DNA of 64,000 nt, taken from assembly GCA_049194865.1 (NCBI GenBank), contig JBLZWL010000123.1, forward strand, positions 214,059 through 278,058, written 5' to 3'. The stretch comes from Myxococcus terminator_A (GTDB lineage Bacteria; Myxococcota; Myxococcia; Myxococcales; Myxococcaceae). Every line of letters begins with the position of its first letter. Position 1 is the stretch's first letter. The notes below the pieces were generated by a model. That model saw nothing but the letters and a program-made list of their open reading frames with translations, made no database searches and had not been told where the DNA came from. Of this stretch, positions 15,932 to 25,082 are shown in pieces. The position numbers were made by a program, and so were the translations under genes.

Positions 15932-18418
15932 ATGCGAACCCTGCTCTCCTTTGGCATGACGCTGGCCATGAGTCTTGGAATTGCGACTTCGGCCTTCGCC
16001 CAGGCACCTCGGCAACCCCACGCGGGGGAAATCGCGGCCGGACTCCGACGGCTCGGCGTGACGGGCAGCGTGCTCTACGTCGCGGCCCACCCGGACGACG
16101 AGAACACGCGCTTTCTCGCCTGGCTGGTCGGTGAACGCGGCCTGCGCGCGGGCTACCTGTCGCTCACGCGAGGTGACGGCGGACAGAACCTCATCGGCAC
16201 CGAACAGGACGAGCTGCTCGGGCTCATCCGCACGTACGAGCTGCTGGCCGCGCGCCGCGTGGACGGCGCCGAGCAGTACTTCACCCGCGCGCGGGACTTC
16301 GGCTACACGAAGTCCGCCGACGAGGCGCTGCGCATCTGGGGTCACGACGCGGTGCTGGCCGACGTGGTGCTCGCCATCCGTCGCTTCCAGCCGGACCTCA
16401 TCGTCACGCGCTTCAACACGAAGCCGCCCAACCACGGACACCACACCGCGTCCGCGCTGCTCGCCGCCGAGGCCTTCACCGCCGCCGCGGACCCCAAGCG
16501 CTTCCCGGAGCAGCTGGACCTGGTGAAGCCGTGGAAGGCGGACCGGCTGCTGAACAACGTCTCGACGTGGAGCCTCAAGCCCGACGCGGACATGTCCGGC
16601 TATCTCAAGGTGGATGTCGGCGGGTACGACGCGCTGCTCGGCCGCTCCTGGGGAGAAATCTCCGCGGAGAGCCGCAGCCAGCACAAGAGCCAGGGCTTCG
16701 GTGTCCCGGCCGAGCGCGGTCCGCTGCTGGAGTACTTCACGCCGCTCGACGGCACGAGCCCGAAGGCCGACGTGTTCGAGGGCCTGGACCTGTCCTGGCG
16801 TCGCTGGAAGGGCACGGAGGCCGTGGCCCGCGCGGTGGACGACGCGGTGAAGGGCTTCGATGCGCGCGCCCCCTCTCGCACCGTGCCCGCGCTGCTGCGC
16901 GTGCATGAGGCGCTGTCCGCGCTGCCCCAGGACAACCCGTGGAAGGCGCTCAAGCTGCGCGAGACGGAGGCGCTCATCGCCGCGTGCGCGGGGCTGTTCC
17001 TGGAGGCGCGCGCTCCGGAAGCCACGGGCGTGCCGGGCGCTCCGGTGTCACTGAGCCTGTTCGCGCTGAACCGCTCGCCCGCCGCGCTTCGACTGGTGAG
17101 CGTGACGCTCCCAGGCGGAGAGAACGTGCCGGTGAACGCGGCGCTCGCCGAGCACACGCCCTTCAAGCTGGAGAAGAAGGTGACGTTGCCGGAGGACGCG
17201 GCCATCACCACGCCGTATTGGCTGCGCAAGCCCATCTCTGGAGGACTCTTCGCGCTGGAGGACTCGGACCGCGCGCTGACGGGGTTGCCCGAGGGTGGCC
17301 CCGCGTTGACGGTGACCTTCGTCTATGAGGCCGGAGGCCGGCGCATCACCGTGACGCGGCCGGTGGTGCATGTGTGGACGGACCCGGTGCGTGGCGAGCT
17401 GTACCGGGCTTTCGAAGTCGTGCCCGCCGTCACCGCGACGCTGGAGCGCGACAGGGTGATGTTCCCCAACGGGACGCCGCAGGCCATCTCCGTGGTGCTG
17501 GGGGCAGGCCGCGCGGAGGCCACGGGCAAGGTGCGGCTGGAGCTGCCCCAGGGCTGGCGCTCGGAGCCGGTGGAGCACGCCTTCCAGCTCGCCGCGCGCG
17601 GTGACGAGCGCACCGTCCAGTTCCGGGTGACGCCGCCCAAGGGCGCCACGGAGAAGGGCCGCCTGCGCGTCGTCGTGGACAGCGGAGCTCGCTCCGAGTC
17701 GTGGCGCGTGCGCAACGTCGCCTACGAGCACCTGCCGCCCCTCGCGGTGCGCCAGCCCTCCGAGGCGACGCTGATTCCCTTCGCGCTCGCGACGAAGGTG
17801 AAGCGCCTGGGCTACATCCCCGGCCCCGGTGACCGCGTGGCGGAGAGCCTGGCTGCGGTGGGCTACGAGGTGACGGTGCTCCCCGAGGAGCGGCTCGGCT
17901 CCGAGAAGCTGGAGCGCTTCGACGCCATCCTCGTCGGCGTGCGTGCCTTCAACGCGAACCCCCGCCTCGCCGTGCACCGCGAGCGGCTGCTCGACTACGT
18001 GAAGCAGGGAGGGCGCCTGGTGGTGCAGTACAACACCAACAGCCGCGTGGGCCCGCTGGCCGCCTTCGTCGGGCCGTACCCGCTGGAGATTGGCCGCGAG
18101 CGCGTGACGGACGAGACGGCGGTGATGACGCCCGTGTCACCGGACGAGCCGCTGTTGCGCACGCCCAACCGACTCACGGCCGCGGACTTCGACGGCTGGG
18201 TCCAGGAGCGCGGTCTCTACTTCGCGTCGAAGTGGGATGACCACTACCGCCCGGTGTTCGAGCTGAACGACGCGGGTGAAGCGCCCCTGCGTGGCTCGCT
18301 GCTCGTCACCCGTCACGGCAAGGGCGTGTTCGTCTACACGGGCCTGGCCTTCTTCCGTCAGCTCCCCGCCGGAGTCCCCGGCGCCTACCGCCTCCTGGCG
18401 AACGTCCTCGCGCAATGA
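15932..18418 (+). CDS. Secreted PIG-L family deacetylase with large C-terminal region
   Basis: This 828-aa exported protein has a signal peptide ending near TSAFAQ (residue ~24). The deacetylase domain has AAHPDDENTRFLAWL with HPDDE at 53-57, and NHGHHTASALL with zinc-ligand His at 168-171. It then has ~550 residues of beta-rich segments (from ~350, VPVNAALAEHTPFKLEKKV and onward) and a final alpha/beta region (FDAILVGVRAFNANPRL, GGRLVVQYNTN) that resembles a glutamine-amidotransferase-like fold. Such large LmbE-like proteins are extracytoplasmic hydrolases of N-acetylated sugars. It is divergent from bshC. Its stop overlaps the next ATG, so it is coupled to a 56-aa peptide and a symporter. 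Confidence 0.82.
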   Translation: MRTLLSFGMTLAMSLGIATSAFAQAPRQPHAGEIAAGLRRLGVTGSVLYVAAHPDDENTRFLAWLVGERGLRAGYLSLTRGDGGQNLIGTEQDELLGLIRTYELLAARRVDGAEQYFTRARDFGYTKSADEALRIWGHDAVLADVVLAIRRFQPDLIVTRFNTKPPNHGHHTASALLAAEAFTAAADPKRFPEQLDLVKPWKADRLLNNVSTWSLKPDADMSGYLKVDVGGYDALLGRSWGEISAESRSQHKSQGFGVPAERGPLLEYFTPLDGTSPKADVFEGLDLSWRRWKGTEAVARAVDDAVKGFDARAPSRTVPALLRVHEALSALPQDNPWKALKLRETEALIAACAGLFLEARAPEATGVPGAPVSLSLFALNRSPAALRLVSVTLPGGENVPVNAALAEHTPFKLEKKVTLPEDAAITTPYWLRKPISGGLFALEDSDRALTGLPEGGPALTVTFVYEAGGRRITVTRPVVHVWTDPVRGELYRAFEVVPAVTATLERDRVMFPNGTPQAISVVLGAGRAEATGKVRLELPQGWRSEPVEHAFQLAARGDERTVQFRVTPPKGATEKGRLRVVVDSGARSESWRVRNVAYEHLPPLAVRQPSEATLIPFALATKVKRLGYIPGPGDRVAESLAAVGYEVTVLPEERLGSEKLERFDAILVGVRAFNANPRLAVHRERLLDYVKQGGRLVVQYNTNSRVGPLAAFVGPYPLEIGRERVTDETAVMTPVSPDEPLLRTPNRLTAADFDGWVQERGLYFASKWDDHYRPVFELNDAGEAPLRGSLLVTRHGKGVFVYTGLAFFRQLPAGVPGAYRLLANVLAQ

Positions 18419-18585
18419 GCCTTCCTCCGAACCCGTCTCCCTCCCCGACACCGCCCGAGAAGAGGCCCGAATTGGATGACGCGCCGCCGCTGCTCGGCTC
18501 GTGGCGCAACGTCTACCTGCTGGTGTTCGGCGCCTTCGTCCTGTTCCTCGCGCTGTCGTCGCTGCTCACCTGGGTGTACTCGTGA
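18415..18585 (+). CDS. 56-aa single-pass membrane peptide coupled to a symporter
   Basis: A short gene with ATG at 18415 overlaps the PIG-L stop by 4 nt, and its TGA (18583-18585) overlaps the GTG start of the symporter. The product has a Pro-rich cytoplasmic start (PPNPSPSPTPPEKRPELDD), then GSWRNVYLLVFGAFVLFLALSSLLTWVYS, one transmembrane helix ending at the C-terminus. Reading-frame coupling on both sides is strong evidence that it is real. It could be a small accessory subunit of the symporter, as in other transporters with short single-pass partners. No family recognised. Confidence 0.78.
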   Translation: MSLPPNPSPSPTPPEKRPELDDAPPLLGSWRNVYLLVFGAFVLFLALSSLLTWVYS

Positions 18586-20294
18586 CCTTGCTCGATTGGG
18601 TCGTGCTCGTCGGTACGATTGCGTTCATCGTCATCTGGGGCATGTGGAAGTCCCGGGGCGCGAAGAGCACCGAGGACTATCTGCGTGGCGCGCGCGAGCT
18701 GAAGTGGCCCACGATTGGTCTGGCGGTGATGGCCACGCAGGCGAGCGCCATCACCTTCTTGTCCGTTCCCGGGCAGGCATACGAAGACGGCATGCGCTTC
18801 GTGCAGTTCTACTTCGGACTGCCGTTCGCGATGATTCTCATCAGCGCGGTCTTCGTCCCCATCTACTACCGGCTGAACGTCATCACCGCGTACCAGTACC
18901 TGGAGTCCCGCTTCGATTTGAAGACGCGCCTGTTGGGCGCCTTCCTCTTCCTGGTGCAGCGGGGCCTTGCGGCGGGCATCACCATCTACGCCCCGTCCAT
19001 CATCCTCTCCACCATCCTCGGCTGGCCGCTGGAGCCCACCGTCGTCGCCATGGGCGCGCTGGTCATCCTCTACACGGTGACGGGCGGCTCCAGCGCCGTC
19101 AGCCAGACGCAGAAGCAGCAGATGGTGGTGATGATGGGCGGCATGGTGGTGGCCGCGCTCGTCATCCTCTGGCGGCTGCCCAAGCACGTGTCGTTCGGCG
19201 ACGCGGTGGACGTCGCGGGCGCGTTCGGCCGGATGAACGTGGTGAGCTTCGACTTCAACGTGCAGGACCGCTACAACTTCTGGTCCGGCATCACCGGTGG
19301 CTTCTTCCTGGCGCTGTCCTACTTCGGCACGGACCAGTCGCAGGTGGGTCGCTACCTGACGGCGCGCTCCATCACCGAGAGCCGGCTGGGACTGCTGTTC
19401 AACGGCGTCCTCAAGCTGCCGATGCAGTTCCTCATCCTCTTCGTCGGCATCCTCGTCTTCGTCTTCTACCAGTTCAGCACTCCGCCCCTGCTCTTCAACG
19501 ACACGCTGGGCGAGCGCATGCGCGCGTCGACGCAGGCGGGGGAGTACGCGGCGCTGGAGGCGAAGTGGGAGCAGGTGCAGTCCGGCAAGCGCGCGGAGGT
19601 GGAGCGCTACCTGGCGGCGGGTGACTCCGGAGACGCCACCACGCAAGCGGGAGTCCGGGAGGCCCTGCGTGCCTCCTTGGGTGAGGCCAGCGCGGTCCGC
19701 AAGGAGGCCAAGGCCCTGGTGTCGCGCGCGCTGCCCGGCGCGGAGACCAAGGACTCCGACTACATCTTCATCGGCTTCGTGAAGCGGTGGCTGCCCAGCG
19801 GGCTCTTCGGGTTGCTCATCGCGGTCATCCTGTCGGCGGCCATGAGCTCCATCGCCAGCGAGCTGAACGCGCTGGGTGCCACCACCACGGTGGACTTCTA
19901 TCGGCGCGTGTTCCGTCCGGAGGCGTCGGACCGGCATGTCCTCATCGCCTCCAAGCTGTTCACCGTGTTCTGGGGCCTGGTGGCCGTGGGCTTCGCGAGC
20001 TTCGCGTCGCTGCTCGACAACCTCATCCAGGCGGTGAACATCCTGGGCTCCATCTTCTACGGCACGGTGCTGGGCATCTTCCTGGTCGCCTTCTTTCTCA
20101 AGCACGTGCGGGGACACGCCGTCTTCACCGCCGCTGTCATCTCCCAGTGCACTGTGATTGGCCTCTTCATGCTCAGCGACATCGGCTACCTCTGGTTCAA
20201 CGTCATCGGCTGCGCGCTCGTCGTCTCGCTCAGCCTGGCGCTCCAGGTGGTCATGCCGCGTGGGCCACAGGCCGCGCCGGCCGCTGGGGCATAG
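18582..20294 (+). CDS. Sodium:solute symporter (SSS family)
   Basis: This 570-aa inner-membrane transporter starts at GTG 18582. It has the SSS core: TEDYLRGARELKWPTIGLAVMATQASAITFLSVPG, GLPFAMILISAVFVPIYY, YTVTGGSSAVSQTQKQQ and YFGTDQSQVGRYLTARS. About 12-13 hydrophobic segments are visible. Residues ~300-391 form a charged, Ala-rich insert (EAKWEQVQSGKRAEVERY and onward) that breaks the transmembrane pattern, presumably a large loop. Substrate is unknown; linkage to a secreted deacetylase suggests import of the released sugar or of another solute. Confidence 0.9.
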   Translation: MTLLDWVVLVGTIAFIVIWGMWKSRGAKSTEDYLRGARELKWPTIGLAVMATQASAITFLSVPGQAYEDGMRFVQFYFGLPFAMILISAVFVPIYYRLNVITAYQYLESRFDLKTRLLGAFLFLVQRGLAAGITIYAPSIILSTILGWPLEPTVVAMGALVILYTVTGGSSAVSQTQKQQMVVMMGGMVVAALVILWRLPKHVSFGDAVDVAGAFGRMNVVSFDFNVQDRYNFWSGITGGFFLALSYFGTDQSQVGRYLTARSITESRLGLLFNGVLKLPMQFLILFVGILVFVFYQFSTPPLLFNDTLGERMRASTQAGEYAALEAKWEQVQSGKRAEVERYLAAGDSGDATTQAGVREALRASLGEASAVRKEAKALVSRALPGAETKDSDYIFIGFVKRWLPSGLFGLLIAVILSAAMSSIASELNALGATTTVDFYRRVFRPEASDRHVLIASKLFTVFWGLVAVGFASFASLLDNLIQAVNILGSIFYGTVLGIFLVAFFLKHVRGHAVFTAAVISQCTVIGLFMLSDIGYLWFNVIGCALVVSLSLALQVVMPRGPQAAPAAGA

Positions 20295-20466
20295 GGCTCC
20301 GAGTGGTTTCCGGGTGGGTGGGAACCGGAGGACGACGCGGGCCGTGAGCGGGTGTTCCGGGCTCCCACCCTGAGCTGATCCCCGTTCGGCAACATTTCCC
20401 CGCGTCGTCCCATAATCCCAGAGCGGCGCGTGGAGCGTTCCACGTCCGCCTCTCCGGGAGCGACTC

Positions 20467-22797
20467 ATGACGGCGCGCGTTACAGGTGGTGGTGTCCAGA
20501 CGGGAACCGCCCCGGGAAGCAACGAGGCGGCGGAGGCCTCCCGCCGCGCCGCCGAAGCCGCCCGCCGCGCCGCCGAGGAGGCCCAACGCAAGGCCCAGGA
20601 GGCCGCCGCCGCCGCGCAGCGTGCCCGCGCGGAGAGCTCCAGCTTGAAGGGCGCGGGGCCACTGAAGCAGGACCCGAAGGTGACGGTCGCCGAGACGAAG
20701 GCGAAGAAGCTCGACACCGACGCGCGCAAGGCCACCGAGCGCGCCAATGCCTCCGCGTTGGCCGCCGGCCAGCCGCTGCCATTCCCCCAGAGCGCCGCGC
20801 CCTCCGCTCGCAACACGCTGCTGTTGGACGGCGGTGACTTCTCCGCGCGCACGAAGACGTCGCTCTTCGGCAACCCCACGCTGGGCGCTGAGCCCATGAG
20901 GCTGGACGCGGAGACTCGCGCCGTCGCGCCGGCTTCTGTCACCCAGACGGCCGCCACCACGGGCGCCTCCACCGCCGAAGGGGCGCAGCAAGCGCTGGTC
21001 GATGCCAAGGAGGCCTACGAGGACGCGCACGAGAAGTCCTCCGAGCTGACGGAGAAGCTCAACCAGGAGCTGGCCAAGCTCGGCCCCGCGCTCACCGAGG
21101 AGCAGAAGCAGCAGTACGTCGCGGAGTTCCGCGCGCGCTACCCGGACGAGTACGCCGCCGAGGCCGCCGCCGCGAAGACGCTCAACGCCGCGCTCAATGA
21201 CCCGAAGCTGCTGGAGGCAGCCAAGAACAACCCCGACGTCGCCAAGGAGTGCGTCGAGGCCGCCAAGCTGCTCGCGGAGTCTCCCGAGGCCAAGGGAGCG
21301 CTCGAGTGGGCGGGCAAGGCGTTGGATCCGCAGGGCCCCGCGGGCACGGCCTTCGCGCAGCTGCAGACCCAGATTGAAGACGACGTCGCGGCGCCGGCCC
21401 TGGCCACCGCCGCCGGTCAGCTGCTCGCGGAGAATGGCGGCGACGTCCAGGCGGCGCTGAAGGCGCTCGCGGACATCACCAAGCCCCTGGTGAACCTGGG
21501 CAAGGGCGGCTCGGCCATCAAGAATGGCATCGAGACCATCAAGGCCGCGCTCGCCTCGGGGGACCCCGGCCCGCTGATGAAGCTGGCGGAGGGGGGCAGC
21601 AAGCTGAGCATCGCGCTCGCGGGTGTCGGCGCGGCCTTCGGGCTCGTCAGCGCGGTGAACGACGCGCAGCGCGGCGAGTGGGGCGACTTCGTCAAGAACC
21701 TCGCCAACGCGGGCCGGGGCGGCGCGCAGGCGGCGGCGGGTGTGCTGCGCGTGCTCGGCGAGTCTGGCCGCATCGCCGCGTCGACAGGAGAGGCTGCGGC
21801 CAGCTTCCTGCTGCGGCTGGCGCCCGCGCTCGGCGTGGTGGCCAACGCCATCGTCCTCGCGGACCACTTCAAGGACTTCCTGGACGACCCCACGGTGGGC
21901 GGCGGCATCCAGGCGCTTGGCGACGCCATCGCGGTGATTGGCGCGGGCGTGGGCACGGTGGTGCCGGGTGTCGGTCAAATCATCGAAGGCGTCGGTCTGA
22001 TTCTCTCGGCCTTCGGCGGCCTGTTCGCCAACAAGGAGAAGCAAGAGAAGTTGGACAACGAGTCTGAGGAGATCCTCAAGAAGATGGGGCTCGATTCCGA
22101 TATCGCGGAGACGCTCGCGCACGGCGACGACCAACCGGCGCGACTGGCGGAGCAACTGGGCCTGACGCCCGCGCAGATTCAGCAACTGGCCAGGACGCAC
22201 CCGCTGCTGTTCGACGCGCCAGGGTTGGGGCAGGCGGCCATCGACGCGGCCGAGGCGTGCGGCATGAAGGGCGCGGAGGCGCTGCGCTTCATGGACGAGA
22301 TGGCGAAGACCGACCCGGAGTTCGCCTGGGACCTGCTGGGCGTGCAGGGCGCCTTCCAGGGCGACGGCATGCACCCGACGGCGACGGCGGACTCGTGGCG
22401 CGCGTACGTGGAGAACCGCTACCCGGAGGCGTTCGCCTACGCGAAGGACCACGCGCCGGAGTTGTTCGGTGCGAGCGCGGAGTCCCGACGCCAGGCGGAC
22501 CGGGACTTCGAGCGCAACGCGGGCGTGTCCGACTTCCCGCTCGTGTACGCGCGCCTGTGCAACGAGCACAAGGGTGACGACGCGTACACCAGCGAGTTCA
22601 TCCAGAACATGAAGGACAACGGCTACCTGGAGTCCTTCGTGCAGTTCATCGACCAGAACGGCCTGGACATGGACCGCGACGGCGCGAAGGTCGCCATCGA
22701 GGCGGCGCTGCGCACCGGCGTGCTCACCGAGGCGGAGCTGAAGAAGTACCTCGACGGTGAGAACGGCGACGCCTGGCGCTCCCTCCTCGGGCGCTGA
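20467..22797 (+). CDS. 776-aa protein of unknown function: Ala-rich coil, then helical domain with two hydrophobic segments
   Basis: The start ATG 20467 follows GGGAG. Residues ~17-60 are an Ala/Arg/Glu coiled coil (AARRAAEEAQRKAQEAAAAAQ-like), 60-180 polar and disordered. Residues 180-430 are helical. Hydrophobic stretches lie at ~445-465 (LLRLAPALGVVANAIVLA) and ~490-521 (GAGVGTVVPGVGQIIEGVG and onward), the second Gly-rich and amphipathic, like a helical hairpin of a pore-forming or membrane-inserted protein. There is no signal peptide. The C-terminal third has several D/E-rich helical repeats. It is alone in its operon, ended by a hairpin. I do not recognise a family. Confidence 0.75.
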   Translation: MTARVTGGGVQTGTAPGSNEAAEASRRAAEAARRAAEEAQRKAQEAAAAAQRARAESSSLKGAGPLKQDPKVTVAETKAKKLDTDARKATERANASALAAGQPLPFPQSAAPSARNTLLLDGGDFSARTKTSLFGNPTLGAEPMRLDAETRAVAPASVTQTAATTGASTAEGAQQALVDAKEAYEDAHEKSSELTEKLNQELAKLGPALTEEQKQQYVAEFRARYPDEYAAEAAAAKTLNAALNDPKLLEAAKNNPDVAKECVEAAKLLAESPEAKGALEWAGKALDPQGPAGTAFAQLQTQIEDDVAAPALATAAGQLLAENGGDVQAALKALADITKPLVNLGKGGSAIKNGIETIKAALASGDPGPLMKLAEGGSKLSIALAGVGAAFGLVSAVNDAQRGEWGDFVKNLANAGRGGAQAAAGVLRVLGESGRIAASTGEAAASFLLRLAPALGVVANAIVLADHFKDFLDDPTVGGGIQALGDAIAVIGAGVGTVVPGVGQIIEGVGLILSAFGGLFANKEKQEKLDNESEEILKKMGLDSDIAETLAHGDDQPARLAEQLGLTPAQIQQLARTHPLLFDAPGLGQAAIDAAEACGMKGAEALRFMDEMAKTDPEFAWDLLGVQGAFQGDGMHPTATADSWRAYVENRYPEAFAYAKDHAPELFGASAESRRQADRDFERNAGVSDFPLVYARLCNEHKGDDAYTSEFIQNMKDNGYLESFVQFIDQNGLDMDRDGAKVAIEAALRTGVLTEAELKKYLDGENGDAWRSLLGR

Positions 22798-22814
22798 GCT
22801 GTCGGTGGCGGCGA

Positions 22815-22843
22815 GGCCTCGCGCGGGACGTCCGAGCGAGGCC
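22815..22843. terminator. Hairpin between convergent genes (copy 1)
   Basis: GGCCTCGC and GCGAGGCC form an 8-bp perfect stem with a 13-nt loop. It lies between the 776-aa protein gene and the first VCBS gene, and a copy lies at 23838-23866. Confidence 0.55.
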
Positions 22844-22855
22844 CATGCGCGCGGG

Positions 22856-23782
22856 CTAGCGAGGACCCACGAGGTACATGCAGGTTCCCGACGAGGGCGG
22901 CGGGGTGGCATGAGGGAACCACGGCGGGCAGCCCGAGCCCATTGTTCCGACGTGGATTGTCGCGGTCATGTTGCGTCCCGTCAGGCGCCAGATGAGGACA
23001 TGGCCCGAGGCCGGGTCATGCCAGACGATGTCGGGAATGTTGTCCCTCGTGTAGTCCGCAGTGGCGCCAACATAGAAGTCCAGGGACATGCCGGGCAGGG
23101 GGATGGAGCCCATGATGGTGGCATTGTTCATGCGCAAGATGTCGTTCTGTCCCGTGTTGATGTTGCGCCAGAGCAGATCCGTCCTCCCATCTCGGTCGAA
23201 GTCCGCCGCACCCACGATGACCCAGGGCAGTCCACGGCCAAGTGTCGCGGAGACGCCGATGGGCGTGGGGCCGGACATGTACTGGTAGAAGAACTGCCCG
23301 GTGGTGCGGTTGTGCAGGACCAGGTCCGTCTGTCCGTCCAGGTTGAAGTCTCCGGACGCGGCGACGTACCAGCCGGGAGCCGGGAGGATGCTCCCGATAG
23401 CCGTCGTGCCGAACACGCCGAAGCCGCTCTGGAAGCGGATGCTCTCGCCGGTCGACCCGGGCGTGTGGAAGACGAGGTCCGGGTCCGACGTCGGCCCACC
23501 GAAGTCAGAGGCGGCCTGAACGACGAACGACGGCGATATGGGGGCGATGGCGGCCGTGCTGGCCAGTGAGAAGCCGCTCATCACCCAGATAAGCATGCTG
23601 CCCGTGGACTGGTTCCTCCACAGCAAATCGGAGTCCGAGCCGCCATTGAAGCTCACGACACTGCCGAGGATGGCCTGGGATTGGGTGCCCTCCGGCGCGA
23701 CGCCCTCGTTGAGCGCTCCCTCCGGCTCGCCACAGCCCAGGACACTTCCAGCAAGACACAGCGTCAACACGGTCTTCTTCAT
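22856..23782 (-). CDS. VCBS/FG-GAP repeat lipoprotein (copy 1)
   Basis: This 308-aa lipoprotein starts at ATG 23782 (MKKTVLTLCLAGSVLGCG, lipobox Cys17). The rest is a run of FG-GAP/VCBS-type blades, each with a D-x-D-x-D-G-like calcium loop and a T-D-L-L-W motif: SDSDLLWRNQ, NLDGQTDLVLHN, DRDGRTDLLWRN and NIPDIVWHD. The C-terminus (PPSSGTCMYLVGPR) holds Cys residues. Such beta-propellers bind ligands or the surface. It is a tandem paralog of the gene at 23887-24816, with upstream and downstream sequences also duplicated. Confidence 0.85.
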   Translation of the reverse strand: MKKTVLTLCLAGSVLGCGEPEGALNEGVAPEGTQSQAILGSVVSFNGGSDSDLLWRNQSTGSMLIWVMSGFSLASTAAIAPISPSFVVQAASDFGGPTSDPDLVFHTPGSTGESIRFQSGFGVFGTTAIGSILPAPGWYVAASGDFNLDGQTDLVLHNRTTGQFFYQYMSGPTPIGVSATLGRGLPWVIVGAADFDRDGRTDLLWRNINTGQNDILRMNNATIMGSIPLPGMSLDFYVGATADYTRDNIPDIVWHDPASGHVLIWRLTGRNMTATIHVGTMGSGCPPWFPHATPPPSSGTCMYLVGPR

Positions 23783-23837
23783 GTTCGGTTCCCCCACGGG
23801 TGACTTCTCTTTGGAAACGACGTGACCAGGCCGCCAC

Positions 23838-23866
23838 GGCCTCGCGCGGTAGGTCCCAGCGAGGCC
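23838..23866. terminator. Hairpin between tandem VCBS genes (copy 2)
   Basis: GGCCTCGC at 23838-23845 and GCGAGGCC at 23859-23866 repeat the hairpin found downstream of copy 1, here just after the stop of copy 2. The duplication therefore includes the downstream element. Confidence 0.5.
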
Positions 23867-23886
23867 CATGTGCGCAGACGCGCGGG

Positions 23887-24816
23887 CTAGCGAGGACCCA
23901 CGAGGTACATGCAGCTTCCCGACGAGGGCGGCGGGGTGACCTGTGAGAACCACGGCGGGCAGCCCGAGCCCATGCTGCCCACGGTCATGGACGTGCCCAG
24001 GCTCATCCCCGCCATCCGCCAGATGACGACCTGCCCCGAGCTCGGGTTATGCCAGGCGATGTCCGGGATGCCATCGCGCGTGTAGTCCGCGGTGGCGCCG
24101 ACATAGTAGGCCAGGGACATGACAGGCAGGGAGGCGGCGCCGATGATGGCGGTGTTGTTCATGCGCCAGATGTCATTCTGGCCCGTGGTGCGGTGGCGCC
24201 AGAGCAGGTCCGTCCTCCCATCTCCGTCGAAGTCCGCCGCGCCCACGATGTACCAGGGCAGCGAGCGAGGAAGCGGCGTGGAGATGCCGATGGGCGTGGG
24301 GCCGGACATGTACTGGTAGAAGAACTGCCCCGTGCCGCGGTTGTGCAGGACCAGGTCCGTCTGCCCGTCCAGGTTGAAGTCTCCGGACGCGGCGACGTAC
24401 CAGGCCGATGACGGGAGGATGCCGCCGATGGGCGCCATGCCGAGCACGCTGAAGCTGCTGCTGAGGAAGCGGATGGCCTCGCCAGTCGACCCGGGCGTGT
24501 GGAGGACGAGGTCCGGGTCCGAGGTCGGTCCGCCGAAATTGGAGGCAGCCTGAACGACGAGCGACGGCGATACGGCCGGCATCACCGCCGTGCCAGCCAG
24601 TGAGGGGCCGGCCATCATCCAGGTGAGCATGTTGCCCGTGGACTGGTTTCTCCACAGCAGGTCGGAGTTCGGGTCGCCATTGAAGCTCACGACGGTGCCG
24701 AGGATGGCCTGGGATTGGGTGCCCTCCGGCGCGACGCCCTCATCGAGCGTTCCCTCCGGACCACCACAGCCCAGGACACTTCCAGCAAGACACAACGTCA
24801 GCACGGTCTTCTTCAT
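23887..24816 (-). CDS. VCBS/FG-GAP repeat lipoprotein (copy 2)
   Basis: This 309-aa lipoprotein starts at ATG 24816 (MKKTVLTLCLAGSVLGCG, Cys17; GGGGGAG just upstream). It has the same blade series as its neighbour: NSDLLWRNQS, NLDGQTDLVLHN, DGDGRTDLLWRHR and PDIAWHNPSSG. The two copies are nearly the same over the signal peptide and middle blades, and differ in blade-face residues and in the last blade (WRMAGMSLGTSMTVG versus WRLTGRNMTATIHVG). A recent local duplication is the simplest explanation. Confidence 0.85.
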   Translation of the reverse strand: MKKTVLTLCLAGSVLGCGGPEGTLDEGVAPEGTQSQAILGTVVSFNGDPNSDLLWRNQSTGNMLTWMMAGPSLAGTAVMPAVSPSLVVQAASNFGGPTSDPDLVLHTPGSTGEAIRFLSSSFSVLGMAPIGGILPSSAWYVAASGDFNLDGQTDLVLHNRGTGQFFYQYMSGPTPIGISTPLPRSLPWYIVGAADFDGDGRTDLLWRHRTTGQNDIWRMNNTAIIGAASLPVMSLAYYVGATADYTRDGIPDIAWHNPSSGQVVIWRMAGMSLGTSMTVGSMGSGCPPWFSQVTPPPSSGSCMYLVGPR

Positions 24817-25082
24817 GTTCAGCTCCCCCTTGGGTGACTTCGTTTGGAAACGAGATGACCAGGCGGCCACGGCCTCGGTGATGCTGAGCGCCGCCGGCGT
24901 GGTGACGATGCGCCGCGCGGGATGCACGGTGGGTGAAGTCATGGCGCGCATCTTGTCCCAGGCCCCTGACGCGAAGCCAATGGCTGCGCACACTCGCCGT
25001 CATAGGTCGGAATGTCTCAATGCGTCAGTCGCCACCGCCCGCATACGACGTCTTGGTATGAGGTTCGCATCGCAGCCGCGCC

